64,000 bases of DNA from CAVSQX01 sp963730225 (GTDB taxonomy: Bacteria > Planctomycetota > Phycisphaerae > Tepidisphaerales > Tepidisphaeraceae). The stretch lies in assembly GCA_963730225.1 (NCBI GenBank), contig CAVSQX010000003.1, forward strand, positions 62,001-126,000. Direction: 5' to 3'. This document shows, piece after piece, positions 26,645 through 35,422 of the stretch. Within the stretch, counting starts at the first letter, position 1. Every line of letters begins with the position of its first letter. The notes under the pieces are model-generated. The model had not been told where the DNA came from, made no database searches, and was given only the letters and a program-made list of their open reading frames with translations. The translations under genes were made by a program, and so were the position numbers.

Positions 26645-28177
26645 ATGAAATATGGGTTCCTGCTTGGCTTTGTGACCCTGCTAATCGCTACTGCCGCAAC
26701 CATGAAGATGGAGTCCACAGTTGCGCGGGATGCGCCGGTTCTTTATTGGGTTACGGATCTAAATCCCGCCCGCCAGCAGCAAGTGCAGATATTTCAGCGA
26801 TGGTTGGCCACGCACCATCCGGAGACGAAGCTTCATCTCGAGATCGACACCGCCAACCGAGATTCGACCAAGAAGATCATTCAATGCGTCAGCGGGGTTG
26901 GCGACGATGTGATGGATGTGTACGGCGGCGGCGAGGTGCGCTACATGCAAGCGATGGGTGTGCTGGCCGATGTGAGCGGCAAAGCGCAGGAATTGGGATT
27001 TGGACCGGATCAAACCTACGCCGCAATTGTGCCGGACATTTGCGTGCCAAATGCGCTTGAGCCGGCTCGGCAATACGTCTTTCCAGACAATGTCACAACT
27101 TCACTTTTTTTTGTGAATCGGCGTGCCTTTGCAAAATTCGGGCTGGTGCCCCCGCCCAAGCGATGGTCCTTTGCGGATTTCGAGAGAATCGGCAAGCAGT
27201 TTGTCGACGCCGCCAACCCGGATCCGAGGCACCGAACGGTCTTTTTTACGGATCGGCTCGAAACCCAGAAAGCGCCGTCGGTGTTGGACACAATGCGGCG
27301 TAGCATGGGTCTGGGGATGTTCAACGAAACTGGCACACGCTGCATTCTCGATCGACCAGAAAATATTGCCTTGATGGAGCTCAATTACAAGTGGACGTAC
27401 GTCGATCATCTTCTCGAGCTGGCGACGAGCACCGAAACAGCAACGACTGCTACCATGTCCGATTTCGCAGGTGGGCAGCTGGACATGTTCAGCGAAGGTC
27501 AGTACGCGTTGACCTGGGGTGGGCGGTATAATCTGATTCAATTTCGGCAATTCAACGCGGGCCGGGCCAGGCGGGGTCAGGCGCCGCTGGACATCGCCGT
27601 GGTCGAGCCTCCCAACTGTGGATTCCCAAACACCACGATCGTCACCCGCGCCGCCGGCGTCTACGCTGGATCGCCAAACAAGGATCTGGCGGTCTATTTT
27701 CTCCAGTTCCTGGCCAGTTCAGATTACAACATGGAAATCGTGCGCGATGCCGACTCCCTTCCTCCCAACCCCGCTTACACCAGGGTAGCGGCATTTTCCA
27801 AACCGCCAGACTATCCGACCGAATGGGGCATCCACGACGCGTTCGCCGACGCCGCCAATGAAATAGCGATTGCCAACAGTTACAGCCCATTTGTTCTTTA
27901 CTCGACGGCGAAGCGCGAAGACAGCGATGCGATTGATTCGTTCATGAGCAACCAGATTTCCGCGTCGCAGGCGGCACATCAAGCGGCCGACCGAATCAAT
28001 GCCGCCATTCAAAGATCGCTGCACGACAACCCGGAACTATTCAGGTTGTATGATCTTCTGACCAGGCGGCAGGCCGACATCGACCGACTGCGAGCCCAGG
28101 GAAAGAAAGTCCCGTTGAAATGGCTCACCGATCCATTCTACCGGAAGTACTACGTTGCCCGAGGCTGGGCGGAGTAG
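26645..28177 (+). CDS. Sugar ABC transporter substrate-binding protein
   Basis: The 510-residue protein starts with a short export signal (KYGFLLGFVTLLIATAA) without a lipoprotein Cys. It then has the family 1 solute-binding fold: early LYWVTDL, then FPDNVTTSLFFVNRRAFAKFGL, followed by PKRWSFADFERIGKQF, and late SEGQYALTWGGRYNLIQFR. It is longer than typical members (about 420), with a C-terminal helical extension (about residues 430-510) rich in charged residues. Two permease genes follow closely. Together they form an importer for oligosaccharides or sugars released by the glycosidases downstream. Confidence 0.9.
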   Translation: MKYGFLLGFVTLLIATAATMKMESTVARDAPVLYWVTDLNPARQQQVQIFQRWLATHHPETKLHLEIDTANRDSTKKIIQCVSGVGDDVMDVYGGGEVRYMQAMGVLADVSGKAQELGFGPDQTYAAIVPDICVPNALEPARQYVFPDNVTTSLFFVNRRAFAKFGLVPPPKRWSFADFERIGKQFVDAANPDPRHRTVFFTDRLETQKAPSVLDTMRRSMGLGMFNETGTRCILDRPENIALMELNYKWTYVDHLLELATSTETATTATMSDFAGGQLDMFSEGQYALTWGGRYNLIQFRQFNAGRARRGQAPLDIAVVEPPNCGFPNTTIVTRAAGVYAGSPNKDLAVYFLQFLASSDYNMEIVRDADSLPPNPAYTRVAAFSKPPDYPTEWGIHDAFADAANEIAIANSYSPFVLYSTAKREDSDAIDSFMSNQISASQAAHQAADRINAAIQRSLHDNPELFRLYDLLTRRQADIDRLRAQGKKVPLKWLTDPFYRKYYVARGWAE

Positions 28178-28181
28178 CGCG

Positions 28182-29696
28182 ATGCGAAGCATGGCCAATC
28201 GTCGGTGGCGATTGCTGACCGGGCTGACCTTCCTGGCCCCGAATATTCTGGGCTTTCTTGCATTCACTCTGATCCCATTGGTTTTCAGCCTGGCCATGGC
28301 GTTCAGCAACTGGGACCTCAAGCAACACAATCTTTTCCGTCCGCAGGCTCGCATTCGTTTCGTGGGCCTGGAAAACTTCGCCGAGCTGTTGACAGGTTCA
28401 GATTTCTGGAAGTTCCTTGGAAATACTCTGTTTCTTATGATCGGCCTGCCGTTTGGGATTGCCGCAAGCCTGTGTGCGGCATTACTTCTCAGCAAAGATC
28501 TTGGCCGAGGCAGCCTCCGAACGCAGGTGGCGCTGATCGCCGGCGCCGTCTTGCTTAGCTCGACAATATTTCTCAGCGCGATGGGCGCAGCCGCCGCGCC
28601 GATGACGCTGCTGCTCATTGGAGTCGTTGGAGGAATTCTCGTGCTCGGCACGGCTGTGGGCACTGGTGCTTATCGCACCTTGTTATACATGCCGAGCTTT
28701 ACTTCCGGAGTCGCTACATTTCTGTTGTGGAAGAAGTTTTACAATCCCCGTTCCGGTCCGATCGATCTCGCGCTCGCCGGTCCGTTGCGAACGCTGGGCG
28801 ATATCGTGAATTACTCGCCGGCCTGGCTATTCAGCGGTGTGGGGTACTGGGCCTTCGTTTTACTTGCGGCGGCTCTGCTGGGATATGGTTTGGTAAGAAT
28901 CGTTCGAGCCATGACGGCACGTTCACTCGCCGCACGCGCGGCCGCAATTCCGATTTTTCTTCTTCTGATCCCAGCGATGGTCTTCGTCCCTGATAACTTT
29001 GAATCTGTTGCGAACGTAAAACCGCTGCTTCGCATTGCCATCGTCGCGATTCTGACGGCGTGCCTGCTTGCGGCAGGGCGGATCCGCGGGCAATCTTTTG
29101 ACGAGGAAACAATTCCGCGTGAAAAATGGGAAGGCGCCGGCGATGCTTTCGTGTTTTCGGCGGCAGTGATGATCGGCCAGTTCATTCTTCTGGGGCTTGC
29201 CCAGGTACTCGGCGGGCTGCCGGCGATGGCCCAAAGCGGCCTGGAACCCCCGGCGTGGCTCAGCGAATATCAATGGGCAAAGCCTGCCATGATGCTCATG
29301 GCGTTTTGGGCGGCGATCGGAAGCAATACTATGCTTCTCTACCTTGCCGCGCTGACAAACGTGCCGGCAGAATTGTATGAAGCCGCGGATATCGATGGTG
29401 CGTCCCGATTCGCAAGATTCTGGAACGTCACCTGGCCTCAGCTGGCGCCGACGACGTTCTTCATCGTTGTGATGGGAATGATCGGAGGCTTACAGAGTGG
29501 ATTTGAAATCGCCCGGGTTATGACCAATGGCGGTCCAGCCGGTTCGACAACGACACTAAGCTACTTTATCTACACCGAAGGCTTCGAAACCGGTCGCCTC
29601 GGATTTGCCTCGGCTATCGCGTGGAGCATGTTTGCTCTGGTTTTCCTGCTGACGCTATTCAACTGGACCCTGGGAAGCAAATATGTCAACGATTGA
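28182..29696 (+). CDS. Sugar ABC transporter permease (MalF-like) with a long membrane insertion
   Basis: The ATG at 28182 follows GGAG and lies four bases after the binding-protein stop; the frame open from 28155 would overlap it. The protein of 504 residues is about 200 longer than usual MalF/UgpA permeases. The standard parts are present: an N-terminal LAPNILGFLAFTLIP span, the YRTLLYMPSF segment and the EAA loop LYEAADIDGASRFARFWNVT that contacts the ATPase. The extra sequence lies in two places: two spans before YRTLLYMP, and about four spans between SPAWLFSG and PPAWLSEY. The repeated PAWL suggests internal duplication. Confidence 0.9.
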   Translation: MRSMANRRWRLLTGLTFLAPNILGFLAFTLIPLVFSLAMAFSNWDLKQHNLFRPQARIRFVGLENFAELLTGSDFWKFLGNTLFLMIGLPFGIAASLCAALLLSKDLGRGSLRTQVALIAGAVLLSSTIFLSAMGAAAAPMTLLLIGVVGGILVLGTAVGTGAYRTLLYMPSFTSGVATFLLWKKFYNPRSGPIDLALAGPLRTLGDIVNYSPAWLFSGVGYWAFVLLAAALLGYGLVRIVRAMTARSLAARAAAIPIFLLLIPAMVFVPDNFESVANVKPLLRIAIVAILTACLLAAGRIRGQSFDEETIPREKWEGAGDAFVFSAAVMIGQFILLGLAQVLGGLPAMAQSGLEPPAWLSEYQWAKPAMMLMAFWAAIGSNTMLLYLAALTNVPAELYEAADIDGASRFARFWNVTWPQLAPTTFFIVVMGMIGGLQSGFEIARVMTNGGPAGSTTTLSYFIYTEGFETGRLGFASAIAWSMFALVFLLTLFNWTLGSKYVND

Positions 29697-30600
29697 AAGC
29701 ACCTCGGCAGCGACTTTAGGCCGCGCTTCCCAGGAACTTAGACCGATTCCTTTGCCGTCGGCTCGACTGCGCCGGCGGCGGTCATCAAAGCACGTTCTTG
29801 GTTTGTCAGGGCTTCATATCGTTCTGACAATCCTGGCCGCGCTGATGATTCTCCCGTTTGTCTGGATGGTACTCACGAGCTTGAAAAGCCTCGATGAAAT
29901 CGCCGCACCCGGCTGGTTGCCGAGCAGGCTGCATTGGGAGAACTACGCTGAAGTTTTCAGACAAGTCAGCTTCGGGCGATTCTATTGGAACAGCCTATTC
30001 GTGGCCGCGTGGGCGACTTTCCTGCAGGTGCTTACCAGCGCCCTGTCGGCGTTCAGCTTCGCTCGGCTGAAATGGCCTGGCCGCGACCGTGTCTTTCTAC
30101 TCTATTTGACCACCATGATGCTGCCCGGATTGGTAGTAATGATCCCAAATTATCAAATCATGATCCGGCTGCATCTGGTGGACACGCTGGCGGGATTGAT
30201 CTTGCCCGCCGCGTTCAGCGCTTTTGGGACTTTCCTATTGCGCCAATTCATGCTGAGCATTCCGAGTAGCCTCGATGAGGCGGCGGAAATCGACGGTGCA
30301 AGCAAATGGCGGCTTTTTTGGGAAATCATTCTCCCCTTGAGCCGACCCGGAGTGATTACGCTGACCATTTTCACTTTTATGGGTAACTACAACAGCTTTT
30401 TCTGGCCGCTGGTTATGCTGAAGCGAGTCAGCAATTACACGCTCCCGGTCGGCCTGCTCTTCTTTGATTCGAGCCAGGGGAATACAACTCATCTGCTGAT
30501 GGCCGCGACGACGATGTCTGTCATCCCTGTTATCGTGATTTTTATCTTCCTGCAGAAATACCTGGTCAAGGGCATTCAACTTGGCGCCGTGAAAGGATGA
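29683..30600 (+). CDS. Sugar ABC transporter permease (MalG-like)
   Basis: The 305-residue protein overlaps the preceding permease by 14 bases, implying coupled translation. A cytoplasmic tail (residues 1-40) is followed by six predicted spans. The EAA loop is LDEAAEIDGASKWRLFWEII, and the motif LPFVWMVLTSLK is typical of MalG-type subunits. No ATP-binding subunit lies near, so the importer probably borrows a shared MsmK/UgpC-type ATPase from elsewhere. Confidence 0.92.
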   Translation: MSTIESTSAATLGRASQELRPIPLPSARLRRRRSSKHVLGLSGLHIVLTILAALMILPFVWMVLTSLKSLDEIAAPGWLPSRLHWENYAEVFRQVSFGRFYWNSLFVAAWATFLQVLTSALSAFSFARLKWPGRDRVFLLYLTTMMLPGLVVMIPNYQIMIRLHLVDTLAGLILPAAFSAFGTFLLRQFMLSIPSSLDEAAEIDGASKWRLFWEIILPLSRPGVITLTIFTFMGNYNSFFWPLVMLKRVSNYTLPVGLLFFDSSQGNTTHLLMAATTMSVIPVIVIFIFLQKYLVKGIQLGAVKG

Positions 30601-30648
30601 GAGCAAGCGGCATCGAGTCGCTCCACCGACTTAAGATGAGCAGGGCGT

Positions 30649-32823
30649 TTAATTCGGCGGCCTTGTGACGAGATAACCCTGAATCTGGTGGATTCGCTCG
30701 GGCGAGACTTCGATTCGAATCTTGTTTTGATCGACTCGTGCCTCTGAAGCGGGAGCTTCTCCCTCCATGGTAACCGCGGCAACGCGGGGATTTGGAAATT
30801 CCATGTCCAATTCAATCCAGCCCGCGTCCATCGGAATGCACGCTAATTGACTGGAAGATTGGATCGACCGATCATCCTGCGCAATCAAACCCCATCGACC
30901 TTCCCACCCGTCAACGCCCAACTGAGACGGCGGGGCGTGCCGAAGCTCGGTCATTCGCAGGGCCAGGGCGGTCAGATATTCGCGGCCCTGAAATGTCTCC
31001 AATCTTCCCCAACAGGCCAGATGCGGAGCTGCATTTATTCGACCGGGCTCGCTGTCAAGCCAAAGCGGTCGCCACTGCGTAGTCCGACGGTGCCAGCAAG
31101 AAAGCGCCCGCCGATGAAGCAGGCGGGCAGGAGAAAGGGCTTGATCGGTCGCGGCTTTTAGCGGCAACACACACCCCGGCGCGCCAATAACCAACGTGTT
31201 GAGAAGAATCTCTTCGTCGTCGTTCCAGTTATAACCACTGGAGGCCATGATCGCGGTGCCGGTTGATCCAACCAGCGTGGCCCAGATGGACCACTCGGCG
31301 TGCCCGGAGGCTTCCCAAATCCCTGCATCGCCCAGATCATCCAGAGCCACGATGTCCGTAACCCGACTCATAAGTGGATGAATGCCGTAATACTGAATAG
31401 TCACATTGGGATTGATCTCTTTGGCAGCGTCGGTGATCAAGCGCGTCAATTCAAATCCCATCCGTTCGCCGCGAAGCCGCCGGTCTCGTGCCACCGCAAC
31501 ATCCGGCCCTGGAAGCCCGTAGCCGAAATCGAGCTTGAGCAGCGCGGGCTCGAATTGGCGCATGATCCGTTGCGTGCGCGTTCTCAGAAACTCGCGCACT
31601 TTTGGAGAGGAAGGGTCCAGGCAATAGTGCACCGGCCCAGAAAGGTGTGGGCTCATGGCCCAGTTGGCCCGGCGGGGAATGCCGTCGGGGCCGCAAAGGA
31701 CATCGTCGTGTGTAAGCCCAACCGCCGACCAATCATCCACCCATCCGACCGATTGCCAGAATCCTAGCTTCAAACCTTTCGATCTGGCGTATTGAAGATC
31801 GGCGTCAAAACGAGGGAAGCGGAACAGGGCGGGCATACCGCTACCATTAAATGTCTCCCAGAGATCGTCGATCACCAGGATTTCCGCGGCGATATCATCG
31901 GCGGAACGATCGGCGATTTTCCGAATGTCGAAATCGCCGATTTTAAACGAACCCCAACTATTGACGCTCGAGCGCTGATGGGCTGCGGGTGTTTGCGGAG
32001 CGATTTCGAACGTCTGAAAAAGATGCTGATAGGATTCCAGCGCGGTACCCGCCCAGCAGAGTCGCAGCGGTTCATTCCACTCACGGCTGGCGGATTCCAT
32101 GCCCCAGAGATCTTCTCGATACAACCAATGCAGCATTGCCGTCGCTGATCTGATCTGCACGGACAACGCCGCATCGGGCATCGCTCCAGGGCCCACGCTG
32201 AGCCAGCCCGCATCGCTTCCCATGGCTGCGGCCAACAGTGGTCGCGGATACGCCGCAGCATACGGGGTGCCCAAGGATGGGCCGAAACTTCCCAGTGGGA
32301 TGGTGGCGTGCCCGAAATCCCAGCGACGAAAGAAGCTTTGAATCGGTGCGCCCTTTGCGCTGGGAATGCAGAATCCTTCACACGACCAATCAGGCCAAAA
32401 CGGAACTTCCAGAGATGGCACGATGTCGCGCTGCGCAGGTGTGAGCGGTGATGCGCCAAAGTACATCCCGATGATGGCCGGAACCGGCGTGATTGACCAC
32501 TGAAGGACCAGTTTCTGGAACCGAATGCCGTGAGGCATCTTCGTCACATGCAATTCACCGCTGGCCACATCACCCAGCACCAGCTTCAGCGAAATCGAAT
32601 CCTCTTGCGACACGCTGCCGCCGTTGGGCAGGGAGAGCTTTACGCATTTCAATTTGTCGCCGTCCAACTTCAGCCAAAACAGGGGCAATAGCGATCCTTC
32701 CCAAATCAAAGCGGCGTCGAGATCGCGGCGTAATTGCGCACGGTCCGACCGAACGTCCCACTCGAAGACATATTCATTTGACTGGTGCCGCCAGATCAAT
32801 GAGTTAGATTCAGTCGCTGTCAC
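30649..32823 (-). CDS. Glycoside hydrolase, GH36/GH-D clan-like (alpha-galactosidase-type)
   Basis: The 724-residue protein has a beta-rich N-terminal domain (to about 280) and a TIM-barrel domain. The barrel carries LVIDDLWETFNG (near 320), GLKLGFWQSVGWVDDW, the probable nucleophile Asp432 in LLKLDFGYGLPGPD, and the probable acid/base in VALDDLGDAG (around 495-499), a layout typical of clan GH-D. The exact substrate is uncertain; alpha-galactosides are the common case. There is no signal peptide, so it acts on imported sugars. The start overlaps the stop of the GH78-like gene by 14 bases (coupled translation), and the gene converges on the importer genes. Confidence 0.75.
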   Translation of the reverse strand: MTATESNSLIWRHQSNEYVFEWDVRSDRAQLRRDLDAALIWEGSLLPLFWLKLDGDKLKCVKLSLPNGGSVSQEDSISLKLVLGDVASGELHVTKMPHGIRFQKLVLQWSITPVPAIIGMYFGASPLTPAQRDIVPSLEVPFWPDWSCEGFCIPSAKGAPIQSFFRRWDFGHATIPLGSFGPSLGTPYAAAYPRPLLAAAMGSDAGWLSVGPGAMPDAALSVQIRSATAMLHWLYREDLWGMESASREWNEPLRLCWAGTALESYQHLFQTFEIAPQTPAAHQRSSVNSWGSFKIGDFDIRKIADRSADDIAAEILVIDDLWETFNGSGMPALFRFPRFDADLQYARSKGLKLGFWQSVGWVDDWSAVGLTHDDVLCGPDGIPRRANWAMSPHLSGPVHYCLDPSSPKVREFLRTRTQRIMRQFEPALLKLDFGYGLPGPDVAVARDRRLRGERMGFELTRLITDAAKEINPNVTIQYYGIHPLMSRVTDIVALDDLGDAGIWEASGHAEWSIWATLVGSTGTAIMASSGYNWNDDEEILLNTLVIGAPGCVLPLKAATDQALSPARLLHRRALSCWHRRTTQWRPLWLDSEPGRINAAPHLACWGRLETFQGREYLTALALRMTELRHAPPSQLGVDGWEGRWGLIAQDDRSIQSSSQLACIPMDAGWIELDMEFPNPRVAAVTMEGEAPASEARVDQNKIRIEVSPERIHQIQGYLVTRPPN

Positions 32824-35320
32824 TGGATCGCTCCTGAATTTGGATATCCGCGGACCATGTTCCGCGCGCCGCCAGTAGGCGACGGCCGGTGCTATCTTCC
32901 ACGGTCGCCTCGAGGCACTCGGGGACGCAACCGCTCAATGCAACTGCATCACCCGACCGCGACCATGAAATGCTGAACAACCCGCAGCGCGTTGCCTGGC
33001 TGCCGCTCGCTTGGGCCAAAAGGTCGAATCTCGGCCGCAGCACGATGGCGCGCTCGTCAAAATCCAGTGCGGGAAGACCCAGAACAGCCGTCCAAAGAAA
33101 CTCCAGCGGGGCGGCCGCCCATGGATGGCACCAGGAGTCAAGATCGTCCCCCAGAAAGGTTTCCCAAAGCGTGCTGGCGCCGCCGTCGACCATCGCGCCC
33201 CACAAACTCCGCAGACGGTCCAGTGCGAGTCGGTGCACACCCAGCCGCGCCAGCTCGGGGAAAAGATATGCCCAAAAGTAGGGGCCGTTTCGGGCAATCG
33301 CCGAATCATTGCCGGGCAGGAGCTTCTCAAGAATCGCCCGAGCCGTGGCGTCGTCGCAGCAACGCGCTTTGATGGCAAGCGTATTGGTTTGCTCGCTGAT
33401 CTGGCTCAACTGCTCTCCATCTTGGACGCCGTCAATGAACATCCCTTTGGCGGGGTTAAAGAAAACTTTGAAAATGTTGCGCGCGAACTCGTCGGCCTGG
33501 AACCGCAAGACTGCCGCTCTCAGTGGATTGCCGATCACCTCTTCAAGTTCTGCCAACGCGCGCTTGGCGAGGACGAAAAACGCGTTGAGGGCTGCATTTG
33601 TGCCGCGACGGTCGATGCCAGCCTCATTCTTGTTGTGCCAGCCAAGGCCGGGATGATCGATGAAAAGGACGAACCAATCTTCCGCGCCAAAGCTCGGCAT
33701 GAATGGATCGTATCTGTTCTCCCAGCCGCGACTGCTGTGCTGCGTGCACGGCTGCCGATCAAAGGCCCAGGTGCATAATCCATTGCTTTGAGCGCCGTCG
33801 AAAAATGCCAGAGCACGCCGGCAGGATTCTATCAATTCCACCACCACGCTTTTGTTCCGCGTGAAATGAAAATAGTCGCGCAGACCGATGACGGCCAGCA
33901 ACGTGTAGTCGACGGCGGCATCATTGCAGCCGGTAAAGATAGCGCCTCGAAGCAAGCCATTTGGAGCCTGGCGGCGAAACTGCTCGTGCACGAGGTAATC
34001 AAAATGGCGCACATCTCCTGTTAACTGCGCAAACCATCGAGCGGTCAGCAGGCCGTCGGCGATGTATGGAGCCTGCTCGCGCGAAGGGCAATCCATCTGC
34101 CCCTCCTGCGTGCCGACCCGCAGCGAGCGCGCGCACATGTCAAATACGTTCTGAAGGCGGCGGTCGCTGCTGTGAAATTCGCCTTGCCATTTTACGTCCG
34201 GTTCGCTGGTACGAACGCGAAGCTTACGAACGTGCACAGGACCATGAAATCCGCGAGCCACCAATACCACATATCGAATTGCGCTGAACTGGATGGGCTC
34301 CCAGCATAATCTGCCCTGAACGGCATGAATGCGATCGACGTAGCCGACTCCCTTGCGCACCAGCGATGGCCTATCGTTCTCGATGACTTCGGACCAGCCA
34401 ACATCGATTGTCCCCGGTCCCGGACAGTCGCATTCGAGCATCACTTGCCCGACAAATTCCGCGCCCATGTCAAACCATAGAACAGCGCCATCGGTCGGTG
34501 ACAAGCCATCGATCGTGAATTCGTCGCCCTCCCAGCAAACGGGTGGACCCGCCGGTTCCCAGGCGGCGCTCATGATCGACTTCCCCAGTGCCCCGCTGGA
34601 GGCGATCGGCTCGACGAGCGATGCGCTTTGGTGAATGTTAAACCGCCCGCCAAAACGAGCTGGTTTTCGAAGCCGAAATACCAGAGGCGGGATCGGACGT
34701 CTTATGAAACGAGCGTTCGGAATCGCGGTTGCTGGGTGATTGGTGATCGGTTTGAGCCACGCGTTGTCATCAAAATCAACTTCGCGCCAACCGCGCCAAG
34801 CGGTGCTCATGTCGAAGATCTCAACATAATCAATCGCCCAATTTCTGCGCGGAGAATCGCCGCGCCAGCCGGTTTGCGCTGTCGCTTTCCAATTTCGGTC
34901 AGTGACGATCGTCCGCACTTTGCCGTTTGGCTCGGTCCAGGTGAAACGCAACATTAACCCCGGCTCGCCGCTGCAAACATGATTGTGCATGGAAACGTCA
35001 GGAGCGTGCACGAGCACCGCAATGACATGACTTCGTGTAGCAGACAATCGTCCGGGCTTCAGAAAATAATGGTCGACAGGAAGTTGCGTTGGATGATGAA
35101 ACGCCGGACCGCGGCCCAGGTAAACTCCGTCGATCCAAAGATGATATCGGCTCTCCGCAAACACCTCCGCGACGACCTGAAATTCTGAAAGATCTGCATC
35201 GAAGCGGCGACGAAACAGCCGGGTTTGCGGACCCGGCCCATTCGAACCGATCCAAAGCCGGCGGCATGTACTCCCGAAGTCGAAGGATGGATCGTCCGAT
35301 TCTTGTGCGGTATTTGCCAC
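32810..35320 (-). CDS. GH78-like alpha-L-rhamnosidase
   Basis: An N-terminal carbohydrate-binding-like beta domain (RLFRRRFDAD, then YHLWIDGVYLGRGP) precedes an (alpha/alpha)6 barrel. The GH78 signatures are EGQMDCPSREQAPYIADG, with the expected acidic residues, and DGGASTLWETFLGDDLDSWCHPWAAAP. The start is uncertain: the frame is open to 35668, with ATG at 35413. I prefer the GTG at 35320, which has AGGA about ten bases upstream and keeps the operator at 35380 outside the gene. No signal peptide is seen. It is divergent from the GH39-like gene, and cleavage of L-rhamnosyl ends from plant pectin-type or similar glycans is inferred. Confidence 0.85.
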   Translation of the reverse strand: MANTAQESDDPSFDFGSTCRRLWIGSNGPGPQTRLFRRRFDADLSEFQVVAEVFAESRYHLWIDGVYLGRGPAFHHPTQLPVDHYFLKPGRLSATRSHVIAVLVHAPDVSMHNHVCSGEPGLMLRFTWTEPNGKVRTIVTDRNWKATAQTGWRGDSPRRNWAIDYVEIFDMSTAWRGWREVDFDDNAWLKPITNHPATAIPNARFIRRPIPPLVFRLRKPARFGGRFNIHQSASLVEPIASSGALGKSIMSAAWEPAGPPVCWEGDEFTIDGLSPTDGAVLWFDMGAEFVGQVMLECDCPGPGTIDVGWSEVIENDRPSLVRKGVGYVDRIHAVQGRLCWEPIQFSAIRYVVLVARGFHGPVHVRKLRVRTSEPDVKWQGEFHSSDRRLQNVFDMCARSLRVGTQEGQMDCPSREQAPYIADGLLTARWFAQLTGDVRHFDYLVHEQFRRQAPNGLLRGAIFTGCNDAAVDYTLLAVIGLRDYFHFTRNKSVVVELIESCRRALAFFDGAQSNGLCTWAFDRQPCTQHSSRGWENRYDPFMPSFGAEDWFVLFIDHPGLGWHNKNEAGIDRRGTNAALNAFFVLAKRALAELEEVIGNPLRAAVLRFQADEFARNIFKVFFNPAKGMFIDGVQDGEQLSQISEQTNTLAIKARCCDDATARAILEKLLPGNDSAIARNGPYFWAYLFPELARLGVHRLALDRLRSLWGAMVDGGASTLWETFLGDDLDSWCHPWAAAPLEFLWTAVLGLPALDFDERAIVLRPRFDLLAQASGSQATRCGLFSISWSRSGDAVALSGCVPECLEATVEDSTGRRLLAARGTWSADIQIQERSSDSD

Positions 35321-35377
35321 GTTCCAATGTCCTGCCCAGAAAAAACTTGACACCAAATCGCCGAAAATATAACGTTG

Positions 35378-35390
35378 AGCAACTATTGTA
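35378..35390. promoter_or_regulatory. Candidate LacI operator between divergent glycosidase genes
   Basis: GAGCAACTATTGTATCG contains CAACTATTG at 35380-35388, one base away from CAACTGTTG. With the preferred starts (35320 minus, 35423 plus) it is in the middle of a 102-base divergent promoter, so one bound regulator could control both transcripts. Confidence 0.5.
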
Positions 35391-35422
35391 TCGTATTGCT
35401 CTGGTTTTGTCATTGGAAGCAA

